Source: an uncultured Methylococcales bacterium (lineage in GTDB: Bacteria > Pseudomonadota > Gammaproteobacteria > Methylococcales > Methylomonadaceae). From it: a DNA stretch of 64,000 bases. Position numbers and translations under genes: made by a program. Of this stretch, positions 44,033-53,168 are shown piece after piece (the stretch's first letter is position 1; every line of letters starts with the position of its first letter). The notes beneath the pieces are model-generated. The model was not told where the DNA came from and did no database searches. It saw only the letters and a list, made by a program, of their open reading frames with translations. The stretch spans positions 62,001-126,000 of the forward strand of contig CAIUVX010000139.1 of assembly GCA_903902705.1 (NCBI GenBank), given 5' to 3'.

Positions 44033-44047
44033 ATCTCATGATAAAAT
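44033..44047 (+). promoter_or_regulatory. Promoter-like motif before pheS (shared with pheT)
   Basis: ATCTCATGATAAAAT lies 32 bases upstream of the pheS ATG and recurs exactly before pheT (47829-47843) at nearly the same distance from the start. TAAAAT would be the -10. No clear -35 is seen at 17 bases. The shared sequence extends loosely into the leader (TTTTTAA, AGCGA). Confidence 0.5.
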
Positions 44048-44061
44048 TGCCAGCTTTTTAA

Positions 44062-45099
<1,038 letters not shown>

Positions 45100-45106
45100 T
45101 TAGTGC

Positions 45107-45183
45107 GTTGGGGTGAGCTTGCTAACCACCCAACAAAAACAAACATCTATGTGCAAATTTTGGGGTTCGTGCCTCACCCCAAC
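45107..45183. repeat. Palindromic repeat (GTTGGGGTGAG arms) after pheS
   Basis: GTTGGGGTGAG (45107-45117) pairs exactly with CTCACCCCAAC (45173-45183). It starts eight bases after the pheS stop, so it might also act as a transcript end. It belongs to the same style of GGTTGGG palindromes found near 8.6, 9.9, 10.8 and 56.8 kb. Confidence 0.65.
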
Positions 45184-45240
45184 CTATCGCGCTGACTTAG
45201 GATTTTTAGATAACGTGTTTAATACGAGAATTCCTGTTTC

Positions 45241-45327
45241 GTAGGGTGGGCAAGCGTCTTTTTGCTTGCCCACCATTTCGACAGTTCCGCGTGGGTAAAC
45301 GATAGAGAAGTTTGCCCACCCGACTAC
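45241..45327. repeat. Nested palindromic element inserted in the Uma2 pseudogene
   Basis: The outer arms GTAGGGTGGGCAA (45241-45253) and TTTGCCCACCCGACTAC (45311-45327) pair around an inner hairpin GGTGGGCAAGC/GCTTGCCCACC (45245-45255 and 45263-45273). It lies at the point where the Uma2-like reading frame breaks off, consistent with insertion of a small non-coding element. The region from 45100 to 45845 contains no intact gene. Confidence 0.6.
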
Positions 45328-45558
45328 GACAGTGAGCAATTTTGAGTTTTACATCACTCATATACACATCACCCGCCGTGCCTTTAACGTGTTGATGCAA
45401 CGCGAAGCCTGTATTCATCGCTATTTATTGTGCGACCTTGAACCACTTGCCATTGCGTAGATAGTGCCTTCAATATATTCATGGCGGATTTTGCTAACCC
45501 TTTCCATTTCCAGATAATCGTCTTCGCTAAGTAGCGGTTTGACTTATTTAGCTAACAT
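45328..45558 (-). pseudogene. Uma2-family (DUF820) endonuclease-like pseudogene
   Basis: Read from ATG 45558 on the minus strand: a stop replaces codon 5 (MLAK*), then VKPLLSEDDYLEMERVSKIRH, then EYIEGTIYAMASGSRSHNK and a stop near 45433. After a frame change, 'MNTGFALHQHVKGTAGDVYMSDVKLKIAH' continues the Uma2 pattern (a conserved YMSDVK-like strand). The frame is then cut by the palindromic element at 45241-45327. Uma2 proteins are PD-(D/E)XK nucleases that are abundant in cyanobacteria and filamentous gammaproteobacteria. The family call rests on the HEYIEG, SRSHN and MSDVK motifs in order. Confidence 0.75.
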
Positions 45559-45845
45559 GATTTTATTCTCTTAATGTGGTGCAGTTATATCCAGTGCCTA
45601 TATTAGAATGGGCAGACTGGGGAAGCCCATCGTTCGCGATTGATGGGCTTCGTACCTCAGCGCATCCTATCGTGTTCCCCCCCCAACCTAAGCGAAATTA
45701 GCCTAACGTACGCAGTAAATATCAACAGAACCTAAAATACATTGATATTTTTATTGCTGATGTGCTAGCCTAGACAGGCTCGAATTGAGCAAATAAAATA
45801 TTGGCATTGAAGTTCTTGTAAATCAACCAGATTAGGAGAAAAATC

Positions 45846-47174
45846 ATGACAAAAAAACAAACAGAAAAACGTTACATTATTACATTTACCGATTCAACAA
45901 CAGATCAGAACTCAGCAGCAGAAATTCTGGATATTGCTCAAGATACCATTCAAGACGGCGTGTCCTTATTAGCAACTGATGCAGTGCTAACACCAACTGA
46001 CGTACTGCATTTTGAAGGACTAGGCGCGGCTTCATTGACGCTTTCAGCAACCGACGTAGACCGATACAAAAATGATAAACGGGTATTGGCAGTTGAAGAA
46101 GACCTCGAAATGCACTTTCTGCATGATGAATCAGAGCCGTGGCAAAAAAATCCGTTCATTGATGCTAGCCAACAAGATTTGTTAGCACAATCTTATCAAC
46201 GCGGCTATCAGCAAGGCATTAGTGATTTTTATCAGAAGATTTTAGCGGATGCTAAGACATTACACGGTTCAGCCGCTACATCAGCATCAGCGACGAGTTT
46301 GATTCCGCCTATTATCTTTACATCACAACCGATTCCGTGGAATATCAACTTAGTTAACGCACCTCAAGCATGGGCGCGTGGTTATAGAGGCAATGGTGTT
46401 AAAGTCGCTGTATTAGATACGGGCATTGCTGCTCATGCTGATTTAGTCATTTCTGGCGGTGTTTCGTTTGTACCTGGGGTGGTTTCATCCAACGATGGTC
46501 ATGGTCATGGTACGCATTGCGCAGGTGTCATAGGAGCAAGAAATAATACCATCGGTGTTGTTGGTGTTGCTCCGATGGCTTCTTTGTATGCGGTCAAGGT
46601 TTTAAGTGATGCAGGCAGTGGACAAACCAGTTGGATTTTAGCGGGTATGGCGTGGGCAAGACAAAATGGCATGAATGTTATTTCGATGAGTTTGGGATCA
46701 CCTTCTTGTCAGAGTGTCGCTTACACCAATGCAATAGCTCAGCTTAATGCCGCAGGTGTCACGGTGGTGTGTGCTGCGGGTAATTCCGGAGGAACGACAT
46801 TTCCCTGTGTAGGTAGCCCTGCAAATAGCCTCGGCACAATTGCGGTTGCCGCTGTTGATGCTAACAAAGTGAAAGCAAGTTTTTCTTCTTCTGGCACTAC
46901 CTGTTGTCCACCAGGAGCTAACCCTGTCAGTATTTCCGCGCCGGGTGTGAGCATTAATTCAACTGTTCCAGGTGGCTATAAGCTGATGAGCGGTACTAGC
47001 ATGGCTTGCCCTCATGTAGCGGGTGCAGCAGCGTTAGTCAAACAACGTTTCCCCACTTTTACACCAGCTCAAATTAAAGCCAAATTAATGGCAACAGCGA
47101 CTGATTTAGGCACACCGGGTAACGATCCTTCCTATGGTGCTGGATTAGTCAATTGTAATTTAGCAACTTTATAA
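45846..47174 (+). CDS. Subtilase (S8) family serine protease
   Basis: A 442-residue subtilisin-like protease. The triad is clear: Asp191 (VAVLDTGIA), His224 (GHGTHCAGV) and Ser385 (GTSMACPHVAGAAA), with the oxyanion Asn in AAGNSGG. Residues 1-100 resemble an I9-type propeptide, ending 'DKRVLAVEEDLEMHFL'. No signal peptide is seen: the N terminus is MTKKQTEKRYIITFTD, so export would need another route, or it acts in the cytoplasm. AGGAG precedes the ATG. It lies inside the gap that splits pheS from pheT, 37 bases before a small gene that may encode its inhibitor. Confidence 0.93.
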   Translation: MTKKQTEKRYIITFTDSTTDQNSAAEILDIAQDTIQDGVSLLATDAVLTPTDVLHFEGLGAASLTLSATDVDRYKNDKRVLAVEEDLEMHFLHDESEPWQKNPFIDASQQDLLAQSYQRGYQQGISDFYQKILADAKTLHGSAATSASATSLIPPIIFTSQPIPWNINLVNAPQAWARGYRGNGVKVAVLDTGIAAHADLVISGGVSFVPGVVSSNDGHGHGTHCAGVIGARNNTIGVVGVAPMASLYAVKVLSDAGSGQTSWILAGMAWARQNGMNVISMSLGSPSCQSVAYTNAIAQLNAAGVTVVCAAGNSGGTTFPCVGSPANSLGTIAVAAVDANKVKASFSSSGTTCCPPGANPVSISAPGVSINSTVPGGYKLMSGTSMACPHVAGAAALVKQRFPTFTPAQIKAKLMATATDLGTPGNDPSYGAGLVNCNLATL

Positions 47175-47211
47175 GACTTTAGCATTCGCTAATCTTGAAG
47201 GCATAAACCGA

Positions 47212-47448
47212 ATGAACAAAATTCAAAACGCATTAAAAGATCAATGTCTCGCTGATCTGAAAAAACCATTTAAAATTATTGTGACAGGTGCAATCGCGCC
47301 AGAACAAGCCGCACAAATGGGTTTATATGCAATGGCAGGTTTGGATAATATCTATAGCGGCTCGTTGTTAGGTGAAGATATTCTGGCTATTGCAGGACAT
47401 GAAGCGGTTGATAGTATTGAATCAGACGGTGAGATGGGTATTCTTTAA
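47212..47448 (+). CDS. Small protein resembling a subtilase propeptide/inhibitor (I9-like)
   Basis: A 78-residue protein with no match I can name firmly. Its layout, a strand (FKIIVTG), a helix, and then 'ILAIAGHEAVDSIESDGEMGIL', parallels the end of the propeptide of the subtilase just upstream ('YKNDKRVLAVEEDLEMHFL') and the general I9 pattern V..IE.D. Stand-alone I9-like inhibitors of subtilases exist in fungi and some bacteria. The gene is 37 bases downstream on the same strand and is followed by a good terminator, so the two form an operon. The inhibitor role is inference. Confidence 0.65.
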   Translation: MNKIQNALKDQCLADLKKPFKIIVTGAIAPEQAAQMGLYAMAGLDNIYSGSLLGEDILAIAGHEAVDSIESDGEMGIL

Positions 47449-47457
47449 AACTAAAAG

Positions 47458-47489
47458 GACAGGCAATGTATATGTGCCTGTCTTTTTTT
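47458..47489 (+). terminator. Intrinsic terminator after the subtilase operon
   Basis: GACAGGCA (47458-47465) pairs with TGCCTGTC (47475-47482), followed directly by seven T (47483-47489). The hairpin begins ten bases after the stop of the small gene. This is the clearest intrinsic terminator in the window. Confidence 0.88.
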
Positions 47490-47514
47490 CAGTATTCAAA
47501 TCGTAAGACGGAAT

Positions 47515-47547
47515 AGCCCTGTAGATACTCTGTTCAAAATCAAGCCT
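47515..47547 (-). repeat. 33-base dispersed repeat, copy 1
   Basis: The reverse complement of this segment matches 53027-53059 with a single mismatch (AGGCTTGATTTTGAACAGAG core). It lies in the 428-base gap before pheT, which otherwise holds a terminator, the pheT promoter region and no convincing gene. The copy is in the opposite orientation to the second one. Confidence 0.75.
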
Positions 47548-47828
47548 TTTTCGATAATTTTTAATCATGAATTCTCCAAAATCCGTTAGCTCAAACGTGG
47601 GGGCATCACCACCGCCCCATGATTCGGGATATAACCCTGCTTTAATCAAACTCCACCGTTTTTGAATAATCGCTGTCACCAGAGGGCAATGTCCATACAC
47701 AACTCGTAAAGCGGAATAGCGATAACGTACTCCGCCAAATGTTTTATCATCACATACAACGCAATACGGCTATCGCTTATTGTGCCTTTACCGCGTTTTA
47801 TATGCTGAAACAATCCATACAAACCTCT

Positions 47829-47843
47829 ATCTCATGATAAAAT
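47829..47843 (+). promoter_or_regulatory. Promoter-like motif before pheT (shared with pheS)
   Basis: ATCTCATGATAAAAT is identical to the sequence before pheS and lies 33 bases upstream of the pheT ATG. The two leaders also share TTTTTAA and AGCGA at matching positions. This suggests pheT has its own copy of the pheS promoter. Confidence 0.5.
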
Positions 47844-47876
47844 CGCTTATTTTTTAAGCAAGTAGCGATTCAAATT

Positions 47877-50252
47877 ATGAAAATCAGTGAAACGTGGTTA
47901 AGAAGTTACGTTAATCCACCCCTCGATACCGCCGCATTGGTGGCGCAAATTACTATGGCTGGCTTGGAAGTCGATTCAGTTGAACCTGCGGCGGCAGTGT
48001 TTAGCGGTGTAGTGGTCGGCGAAGTATTGGCAATGGAAAAACACCCCGATGCCGATAAATTGCGTGTTTGCCGTGTCAATGTTGGTGAAGCTGAACCGTT
48101 ACAAATTGTTTGTGGCGCGGCAAATGTGCGCGTGGGTTTAAAAATTCCAGCGGCATTGATTGGCGCGGTATTACCCGAAGATTTTAAAATAAAAAAATCC
48201 AAATTACGCGGTGTGGAATCGTTTGGAATGCTGTGTTCTGAAAAAGAACTTGGGCTTGCCGCTGATGCTAACGGCTTAATGGAATTACCCAATGACGCGC
48301 CTGTCGGTGTGGATATTCGTGACTATTTATCGCTGAATGATTCGATTATTGAAGTGGATTTAACGCCGAATCGGGCGGATTGTTTGAGTGTTGAAGGTAT
48401 TGCGCGTGAAGTTGCGGTATTAAATGAAATGGACTGGACGGCAACGCAGTTTGATAACAGCGCGGTTGCTCACGTTGAATCATTAACCATCAGCGTCCTA
48501 GCCCCAGAAGCCTGCCCACGTTATTTAGGTCGTTTAATCAAAGGTGTTAATCCACAAGCTGAAACGCCATTATGGATGCAGGAGCGTCTACGCCGTTCAG
48601 GTGTGCGCAGTTTAGGCGCGGTGGTTGATGTCACTAACTATGTGTTAATCGAATTAGGTCAACCGCTACACGCCTTTGATGCCGATAAATTAACAGGCGG
48701 TATCACCGTGCGTTATGCGCAAGCCGATGAAGAATTGGCGTTATTAAATGGGCAAACCATCAAACTCGACACTGAATCCTTAGTCATTGCCGACAATGTT
48801 CAAGCCCTTGCTTTAGCAGGTGTCATGGGTGGCAGTGAATCAGCGGTGAGCGATAGCACGCAAGACATTTTCTTAGAATGCGCATTTTTTACCCCACTAA
48901 CGATTGCAGGTAAAGCGAGGCAATATGGTTTGCACACCGATTCATCACACCGTTTTGAACGTGGCGTAGATTTCACCTTGCAAGCCCGCGCTATCGAACG
49001 CGCCTCACAATTGATTGTCGATATTGCAGGCGGTAGCGGCGGTGCAATCACCGAAGTGACTACAGAAGCCACATTACCTAACCGTGATGCCGTACTGTTA
49101 AGAAAATCACGCTTAGAAAAAACCTTAGGTATTGCCATTCCCGATGAGCGCGTGGTGTCGATTTTTCAACGTTTAGGTCTTGATGTAGAAACACTAGCCG
49201 ACGGCTGGAAAGTCAAACCAACAGGCTTTCGTTTTGACATCGCTATCGAAGCCGATTTAATCGAAGAAATTGCCCGCATTGTTGGCTATAACAACCTGCC
49301 TAACACTAGCTTACTCATGCGTTCGCAATTAGGTTTAGCCACTGAAAGCGTGTTGGAACTCGACCGCGTGAAAGATTTATTCGTCGATAGAGGTTATCAA
49401 GAAGCCATCACCTACAGCTTTGTCGATGAAGAAATTCAAAAAATTATCGCACCCAATGATGAAGTGGTACGCTTAAAAAATCCTATTTCTGCCGATATGG
49501 CAGTGATGCGCACCACTTTATGGTGTGGGTTAATTAAAGCGGCTTTGCATAACACCAACCGCCAACAAACCCGCGTGCGTTTATTTGAAACAGGCTTACG
49601 TTTTGTGCAGAAAGATGGTGAAACTCAACAGGAAAAAATGCTCGCAGGCTTAGCCTTAGGCAGTGCGTACACCGAACAATGGGGCGAAAAAACCCGCAAA
49701 TTGGACTTCTTTGATGTCAAAGCCGATGTAGAAGCCTTATTCGGCTTAACAGGCTGTGAAGCGCAATTTATCCCCGCTGAACAAACCGCTTTGCACCCAT
49801 ACCAAACCGCTGAAATCATCAACAAAGACGGGCAGAGTCTAGGCTGGTTAGGGATGCTGCATCCTAATCTGGAAAAACAACTGGGCTTTGACAGCCAAGT
49901 ATTTTTATTTGAGTTAGCGCAAGATTTGGTATTAAATAAAACGCCTGCTAAATTCAAATCACTGTCCAAATACCCGTCTGTGCGCCGCGATTTAGCTTTA
50001 TTAGTCAATGACGACATCAGCGCAAATCAACTTGTAGATTGTATTAAAAACAGCAATGAACCCACGCTACAAGATGTGGTTATTTTCGATATTTATCGTG
50101 GTAAAGGCGTAGCAGAAGGCTGTAAAAGCGTAGCATTGAGCATAACCTTACAAAATGACGTACAAACGCTTACAGATTCAGAAATAGATGCTATAGTTAG
50201 CACGTTGTTAGACACACTGACCCGAAACACGGGCGCAAAATTGAGAGATTGA
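47877..50252 (+). CDS. pheT: Phenylalanyl-tRNA synthetase beta subunit
   Basis: A 791-residue PheT. Domains in order: tRNA-binding EMAP-II-like domain (about residues 40-150, 'KHPDADKLRVCRVNVG'), B5 and B3/4 editing domains (middle), a second B5, the pseudo-catalytic domain and the C-terminal ferredoxin-fold anticodon-binding domain ('SKYPSVRRDLALLVND', about 700-791). Length is normal for bacterial PheT. It is followed by ihfA three bases later, the conserved gammaproteobacterial order. pheS is not adjacent. Confidence 0.97.
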   Translation: MKISETWLRSYVNPPLDTAALVAQITMAGLEVDSVEPAAAVFSGVVVGEVLAMEKHPDADKLRVCRVNVGEAEPLQIVCGAANVRVGLKIPAALIGAVLPEDFKIKKSKLRGVESFGMLCSEKELGLAADANGLMELPNDAPVGVDIRDYLSLNDSIIEVDLTPNRADCLSVEGIAREVAVLNEMDWTATQFDNSAVAHVESLTISVLAPEACPRYLGRLIKGVNPQAETPLWMQERLRRSGVRSLGAVVDVTNYVLIELGQPLHAFDADKLTGGITVRYAQADEELALLNGQTIKLDTESLVIADNVQALALAGVMGGSESAVSDSTQDIFLECAFFTPLTIAGKARQYGLHTDSSHRFERGVDFTLQARAIERASQLIVDIAGGSGGAITEVTTEATLPNRDAVLLRKSRLEKTLGIAIPDERVVSIFQRLGLDVETLADGWKVKPTGFRFDIAIEADLIEEIARIVGYNNLPNTSLLMRSQLGLATESVLELDRVKDLFVDRGYQEAITYSFVDEEIQKIIAPNDEVVRLKNPISADMAVMRTTLWCGLIKAALHNTNRQQTRVRLFETGLRFVQKDGETQQEKMLAGLALGSAYTEQWGEKTRKLDFFDVKADVEALFGLTGCEAQFIPAEQTALHPYQTAEIINKDGQSLGWLGMLHPNLEKQLGFDSQVFLFELAQDLVLNKTPAKFKSLSKYPSVRRDLALLVNDDISANQLVDCIKNSNEPTLQDVVIFDIYRGKGVAEGCKSVALSITLQNDVQTLTDSEIDAIVSTLLDTLTRNTGAKLRD

Positions 50253-50255
50253 TTC

Positions 50256-50552
50256 ATGGCATTAACAAAAGCAGATTTTGCAGAAGGCTTATTTGACGAG
50301 CTAGGCTTAAACAAGCGCGAAGCAAAAGACATGGTAGAGTTCTTTTTTGAAGAAATCAAAAGCTCCCTAGAACAAGGAAAACAAGTAAAAATATCTGGAT
50401 TCGGTAAATTTGAACTGCGTGATAAAAGCAGTCGCCCTGGACGAAATCCAAAAACAGGCGAAGAAATACCCATTACAGCACGGCGTGTGGTAACATTCCG
50501 TTCAGGTCAAAAACTAAAAGCCCGAGTAGAAGCGTATGTTGGATCCGAGTAA
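50256..50552 (+). CDS. ihfA: Integration host factor alpha subunit
   Basis: A 98-residue HU-fold DNA-bending protein. It starts [30 protein letters not shown]-like text (first residues [12 protein letters not shown]) and has [22 protein letters not shown], the DNA-intercalating beta arm with the [10 protein letters not shown] motif. It pairs with IhfB. The position after pheT is conserved. The gene overlaps the next by 17 bases. Confidence 0.97.
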   Translation: MALTKADFAEGLFDELGLNKREAKDMVEFFFEEIKSSLEQGKQVKISGFGKFELRDKSSRPGRNPKTGEEIPITARRVVTFRSGQKLKARVEAYVGSE

Positions 50553-50886
50553 TAATGATCTGCCAGTCATCCCCGCAAAACGCTATTTCACTATTGGTGA
50601 AGTCAGCGAATTGTGCGGAGTCAAACCTCATGTGTTGCGTTATTGGGAACAAGAGTTCACCGAACTCAGCCCGATAAAACGACGTGGTAATCGCCGTTAT
50701 TATCAGCGTCATGATGTATTAATGATACGGCAAATTCGTTCACTACTCTACGAACAAGGCTACACCATCGGCGGCGCACGAGCGCATTTAAGCAGTGATG
50801 ACAACAAAGACAATGCCACCATCACCAAACAGCTAATCCACCAAATGGTCGCTGATCTCGAAGACATCTTAGAATTACTAAAATAA
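50536..50886 (+). CDS. MerR-family transcriptional regulator
   Basis: A 116-residue MerR-like protein. The winged HTH is at about residues 15-85: '[25 protein letters not shown]', then '[19 protein letters not shown]'. The C-terminal helix is short and no ligand-binding cysteines are present. A small MerR-like gene between ihfA and a tRNA-Pro is conserved in many gammaproteobacteria, but its regulon is not established. The start overlaps ihfA by 17 bases, indicating coupling. Confidence 0.92.
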   Translation: MLDPSNNDLPVIPAKRYFTIGEVSELCGVKPHVLRYWEQEFTELSPIKRRGNRRYYQRHDVLMIRQIRSLLYEQGYTIGGARAHLSSDDNKDNATITKQLIHQMVADLEDILELLK

Positions 50887-50916
50887 GCGACAAAAATAGG
50901 GTGGATGTTGTATAAT
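50887..50916 (+). promoter_or_regulatory. Promoter of tRNA-Pro
   Basis: A perfect TATAAT (50911-50916) lies 18 bases after GCGACA (50887-50892, four of six matches to TTGACA), followed by a GC-rich discriminator (CCGCCC) typical of stable-RNA promoters under stringent control. It overlaps an imperfect dyad AGGGTGGAT/ATCCGCCCT. Confidence 0.6.
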
Positions 50917-50980
50917 CCGCCCTCTTGCTTCACTAGGGATTGTATTCACAATCCTGTTCAAAAAATCACCACACAATAAT

Positions 50981-51057
50981 CGGAGCGTAGCGCAGCTTGG
51001 TAGCGCACTTGTCTGGGGGACAAGGGGTCGCAGGTTCAAATCCTGTCGTTCCGACCA
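50981..51057 (+). tRNA. tRNA-Pro (anticodon GGG)
   Basis: A 77-base tRNA with encoded CCA. The acceptor CGGAGCG pairs with the CGTTCCG side, the D arm is GCGCAGCTTGGTAGCGC, and the anticodon stem-loop CTTGT-CTGGGGG-ACAAG reads GGG. The T arm contains GGTTCAAATCC. It is the insertion site for the downstream integrase. Confidence 0.96.
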
Positions 51058-51091
51058 AACACTGAGTCAATAAGATGCAAAGAAGTACATA

Positions 51092-51125
51092 AACCCGCAA
51101 TTTACAAGACTTAGCGGGTTTTTTA
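51092..51125 (+). terminator. Intrinsic terminator after tRNA-Pro
   Basis: AACCCGC (51092-51098) pairs with GCGGGTT (51114-51120), and the T-run continues from 51119 to 51124. It lies 35 bases after the tRNA. Confidence 0.8.
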
Positions 51126-51229
51126 TTGTTCAACGAAGTTCAAAGAAATGCAGTAACACTCGACACTTTATGCAGTAAGTTTTACAGTAATAGCTTATTT
51201 TTACTGTTACTGACCACAGAGTTACTGCA

Positions 51230-52452
51230 ATGGCTAAAGAATTACTGACCGATGTCACTATCCGCAACGCAAAACCTATCGACAAAGACAAACGCCTTAA
51301 TGATGGTGGCGGTCTCTATTTGCTCATTAAACCCAATGGCGCGAAGTGGTGGCGATTTGATTACACTATCGAAAATAAGCGCAAAACTTTATCGATTGGT
51401 GTTTATCCTGCTACAGGTTTAGCCGATGCTAGACGTAAAGTTGAGGAAGCGCGTAACCAAAATGCAAATGGTATTGACTCTAGCAAAGCCAGAAAAGAGA
51501 CAAAGGCAGAGCAACGGTTGACCGCTGAAAACAAAAAACGCATTGATGCTGGATTAACCGTCGTTGACAGTTTCGAGTATGTAGCGTTGGAGTGGTACGA
51601 AAAGAAAATGCTTAACAAGTCAGAGAGCCACCAAAAGCGAACCCTAGCACTATTAAAGCGTGACTTGTTCCCTTGGCTTGCGGCACACAAGCACCTGAGT
51701 TGCTCGAAGTATTACAACGTATTGAAAGTAGAAACGCCATAGAGACAGCACATCGAGCTTTGCAAACCAGTGGGCAGGTTTTTAGATATGCCGAAGCGAG
51801 TGGGCGCGTAGAACGAGACATAAGCCAATCATTAAAAGGCGCGTTGACCGCTGTTAATGGTGGACATTTTGCCTCAATGACTGACCCGCAACAGGTAGCC
51901 CCACTTTTACGCGCCATTAATGTTTATAGTGGTTCGTTTGTTGTTAAATCAGCGTTACAACTTGCACCGCTGGTATTTGTACGACCCAATGAGTTAAGAC
52001 AGACTGAATGGTCTCATCTTGACCTTGATGCTAAAGAATGGCGTTATTTAGTCACCAAGACTAACACACAGCACATTGTTTCACTATCCAGACAAGCTAT
52101 TGAGATTCTAACTAACTTAAAGCCATTAACAGGAAACGGGCGTTTTGTATTTCCATCGGCAAGAACACCGAATGGATCACGCGCCATGTCAGATGTGGCG
52201 TTGTTGGCAGCATTACGGCGTATGGGGTTTGATAAATCTGAAATGAGCATACACGGCTTTAGAGCAATGGCGCGTACAATCCTAGATGAAGTGCTAGGGT
52301 TTCGACCTGATTTTATTGAGCATCAATTAGCCCATGCAGTCAGAGACCCGAACGGACGCGCTTATAATAGAGCTGCACACTTGCCAGAACGTAAAAAGAT
52401 GATGCAAGAATGGGCGGATTATCTGGACACTTTGAAAACTAACGCGCCATAA
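51230..52452 (+). pseudogene. Tyrosine integrase (P4-type), frameshifted
   Basis: Two overlapping frames together make one integrase. The first (51230-51742) has the N-terminal DUF4102 arm-binding domain ('LTDVTIRNAKPIDKDKRLNDGGGLYL') and part of the core-binding domain, up to LKRDLFPWLA. The second (from about 51676 to 52452) resumes at 'APELLEVLQRIESRNAIETAHRAL' and has the catalytic domain (RPNELRQTEW, 'HGFRAMARTIL', and a tail 'HAVRDPNGRAYNRAAHL' with the Tyr nucleophile). About seven residues are missing at the join near 51680, so a small deletion caused the shift. It sits next to tRNA-Pro as expected. It is probably inactive unless rescued by programmed frameshifting. Confidence 0.88.
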
Positions 52453-52585
52453 AAAGTTTTGAAAAATAAATTTATATCTTAGGCTGTTTTTTAGGTGTTA
52501 CTGGTGTTACCTAAAAGACATAGATGCGTAAGCACAAAAGAACGCTACAATTCACCTCACTTACAAAGCCAAAGCACTAAATCAC

Positions 52586-52687
52586 ATGACAGACTTACTA
52601 GAAGAATCGATACAAACAGCTAACGATAACCGTGATTTAGGCGATAAATTTGAACTATTGTATGCTGGTGAATTACTTCATGTCTAA
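52586..52687 (+). CDS. Short 33-residue reading frame before the helicase relic
   Basis: MTDLLEESIQTANDNRDLGD... ends by overlapping the ATG of the next frame (ATGTCTAA). The overlap suggests a formerly coupled pair, and this may be the tail or remnant of a larger gene. I do not recognise the family. The acidic, helical content is compatible with a real protein, but it may be a relic. Confidence 0.35.
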   Translation: MTDLLEESIQTANDNRDLGDKFELLYAGELLHV

Positions 52688-52970
52688 GCCAGATACTGAT
52701 TTAACATTTTTTACCAATGAGGAAAATCACACCCTATTAGACAGATTTAAAACGACTTTAAAAGATACTCAGTTATTTGATGTATTAGTCGGTTATTTTA
52801 GAGCGAGTGGTTTTTACCAGCTTTATTCTGCGATTGAATCCGTTGAGAAAACAAGAATTCTAGTCGGTTTGGGAATTGATGAAAATTCTTATCAAACCAT
52901 CAATATTTATCATGCGCAAACTGCTACATGCTATTCACGGGATGTTAAAACACAACCAACCTTTAGATAA
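52680..52970 (+). pseudogene. Truncated N terminus of a PLD-domain/SNF2-type helicase
   Basis: Residues from MSKPDTDLTFFTNEENHTLLDRF through 'LFDVLVGYFRASGFYQLYSAIESVEKTRILVGLGID' match the start of the phospholipase-D-like domain that precedes large SNF2-related helicases in defence and restriction islands. After about 75 residues the similarity stops at the junction with a transposase tail and the frame closes with unrelated residues. The intact protein would be near 1000 residues. Family call is from memory of the motif. Confidence 0.6.
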
Positions 52971-53007
52971 CTCCCGTTTTTATGCCTTACCAGTGACTGA
53001 AAATTAA
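52903..53007 (+). pseudogene. C-terminal remnant of an IS110-like transposase
   Basis: In the frame beginning near 52903, 'MRKLLHAIHGMLKHNQPLDN' followed by SRFYALPVTEN and a stop resembles the end of IS110-family transposases (RKLL.AI.GMLK pattern). Only about 34 codons remain. It abuts the helicase relic, so an insertion followed by deletion explains both truncations. Assignment is from the tail motif alone. Confidence 0.5.
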
Positions 53008-53026
53008 TGAGCATTGTTAGCAAAAT

Positions 53027-53059
53027 AGGCTTGATTTTGAACAGAGTATTTACAGGGCT
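53027..53059 (+). repeat. 33-base dispersed repeat, copy 2
   Basis: This matches the reverse complement of 47515-47547 with one mismatch. It lies 20 bases beyond the transposase tail, so it could belong to the end of that insertion sequence. The remaining gap to 53168 holds no gene. Confidence 0.75.
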
Positions 53060-53168
53060 TAATCTTATATGGTGCATCTTATTGCGTTGATTGAGTTGTG
53101 GGTAATCGTGTGACTTGAAGTAACAACCATGCTTTTTAGCATCAATCTATTTAACGGATAAATTAGCA

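Noticed and set aside
43851-44039. 62-residue minus-strand reading frame upstream of the cytochrome c4 gene
   Set aside because: It ends inside the leader of the cytochrome gene, occupies the probable pheS/cytochrome promoter region and resembles no protein.
45206-45418. 70-residue minus-strand reading frame after pheS
   Set aside because: Its first half is the out-of-frame continuation of the Uma2 pseudogene and its second half is translated palindrome.
47422-47700. 92-residue minus-strand reading frame in the gap before pheT
   Set aside because: It runs through the terminator and the 33-base repeat and overlaps the end of the small gene. Its middle looks mildly protein-like, so it may be a relic, but I cannot support a gene.
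51058-53168. Second attachment site (direct repeat of the tRNA-Pro 3' end)
   Set aside because: No copy of the GGTTCAAATCC...CCGACCA segment was found downstream within the window, so the island boundary is not called.
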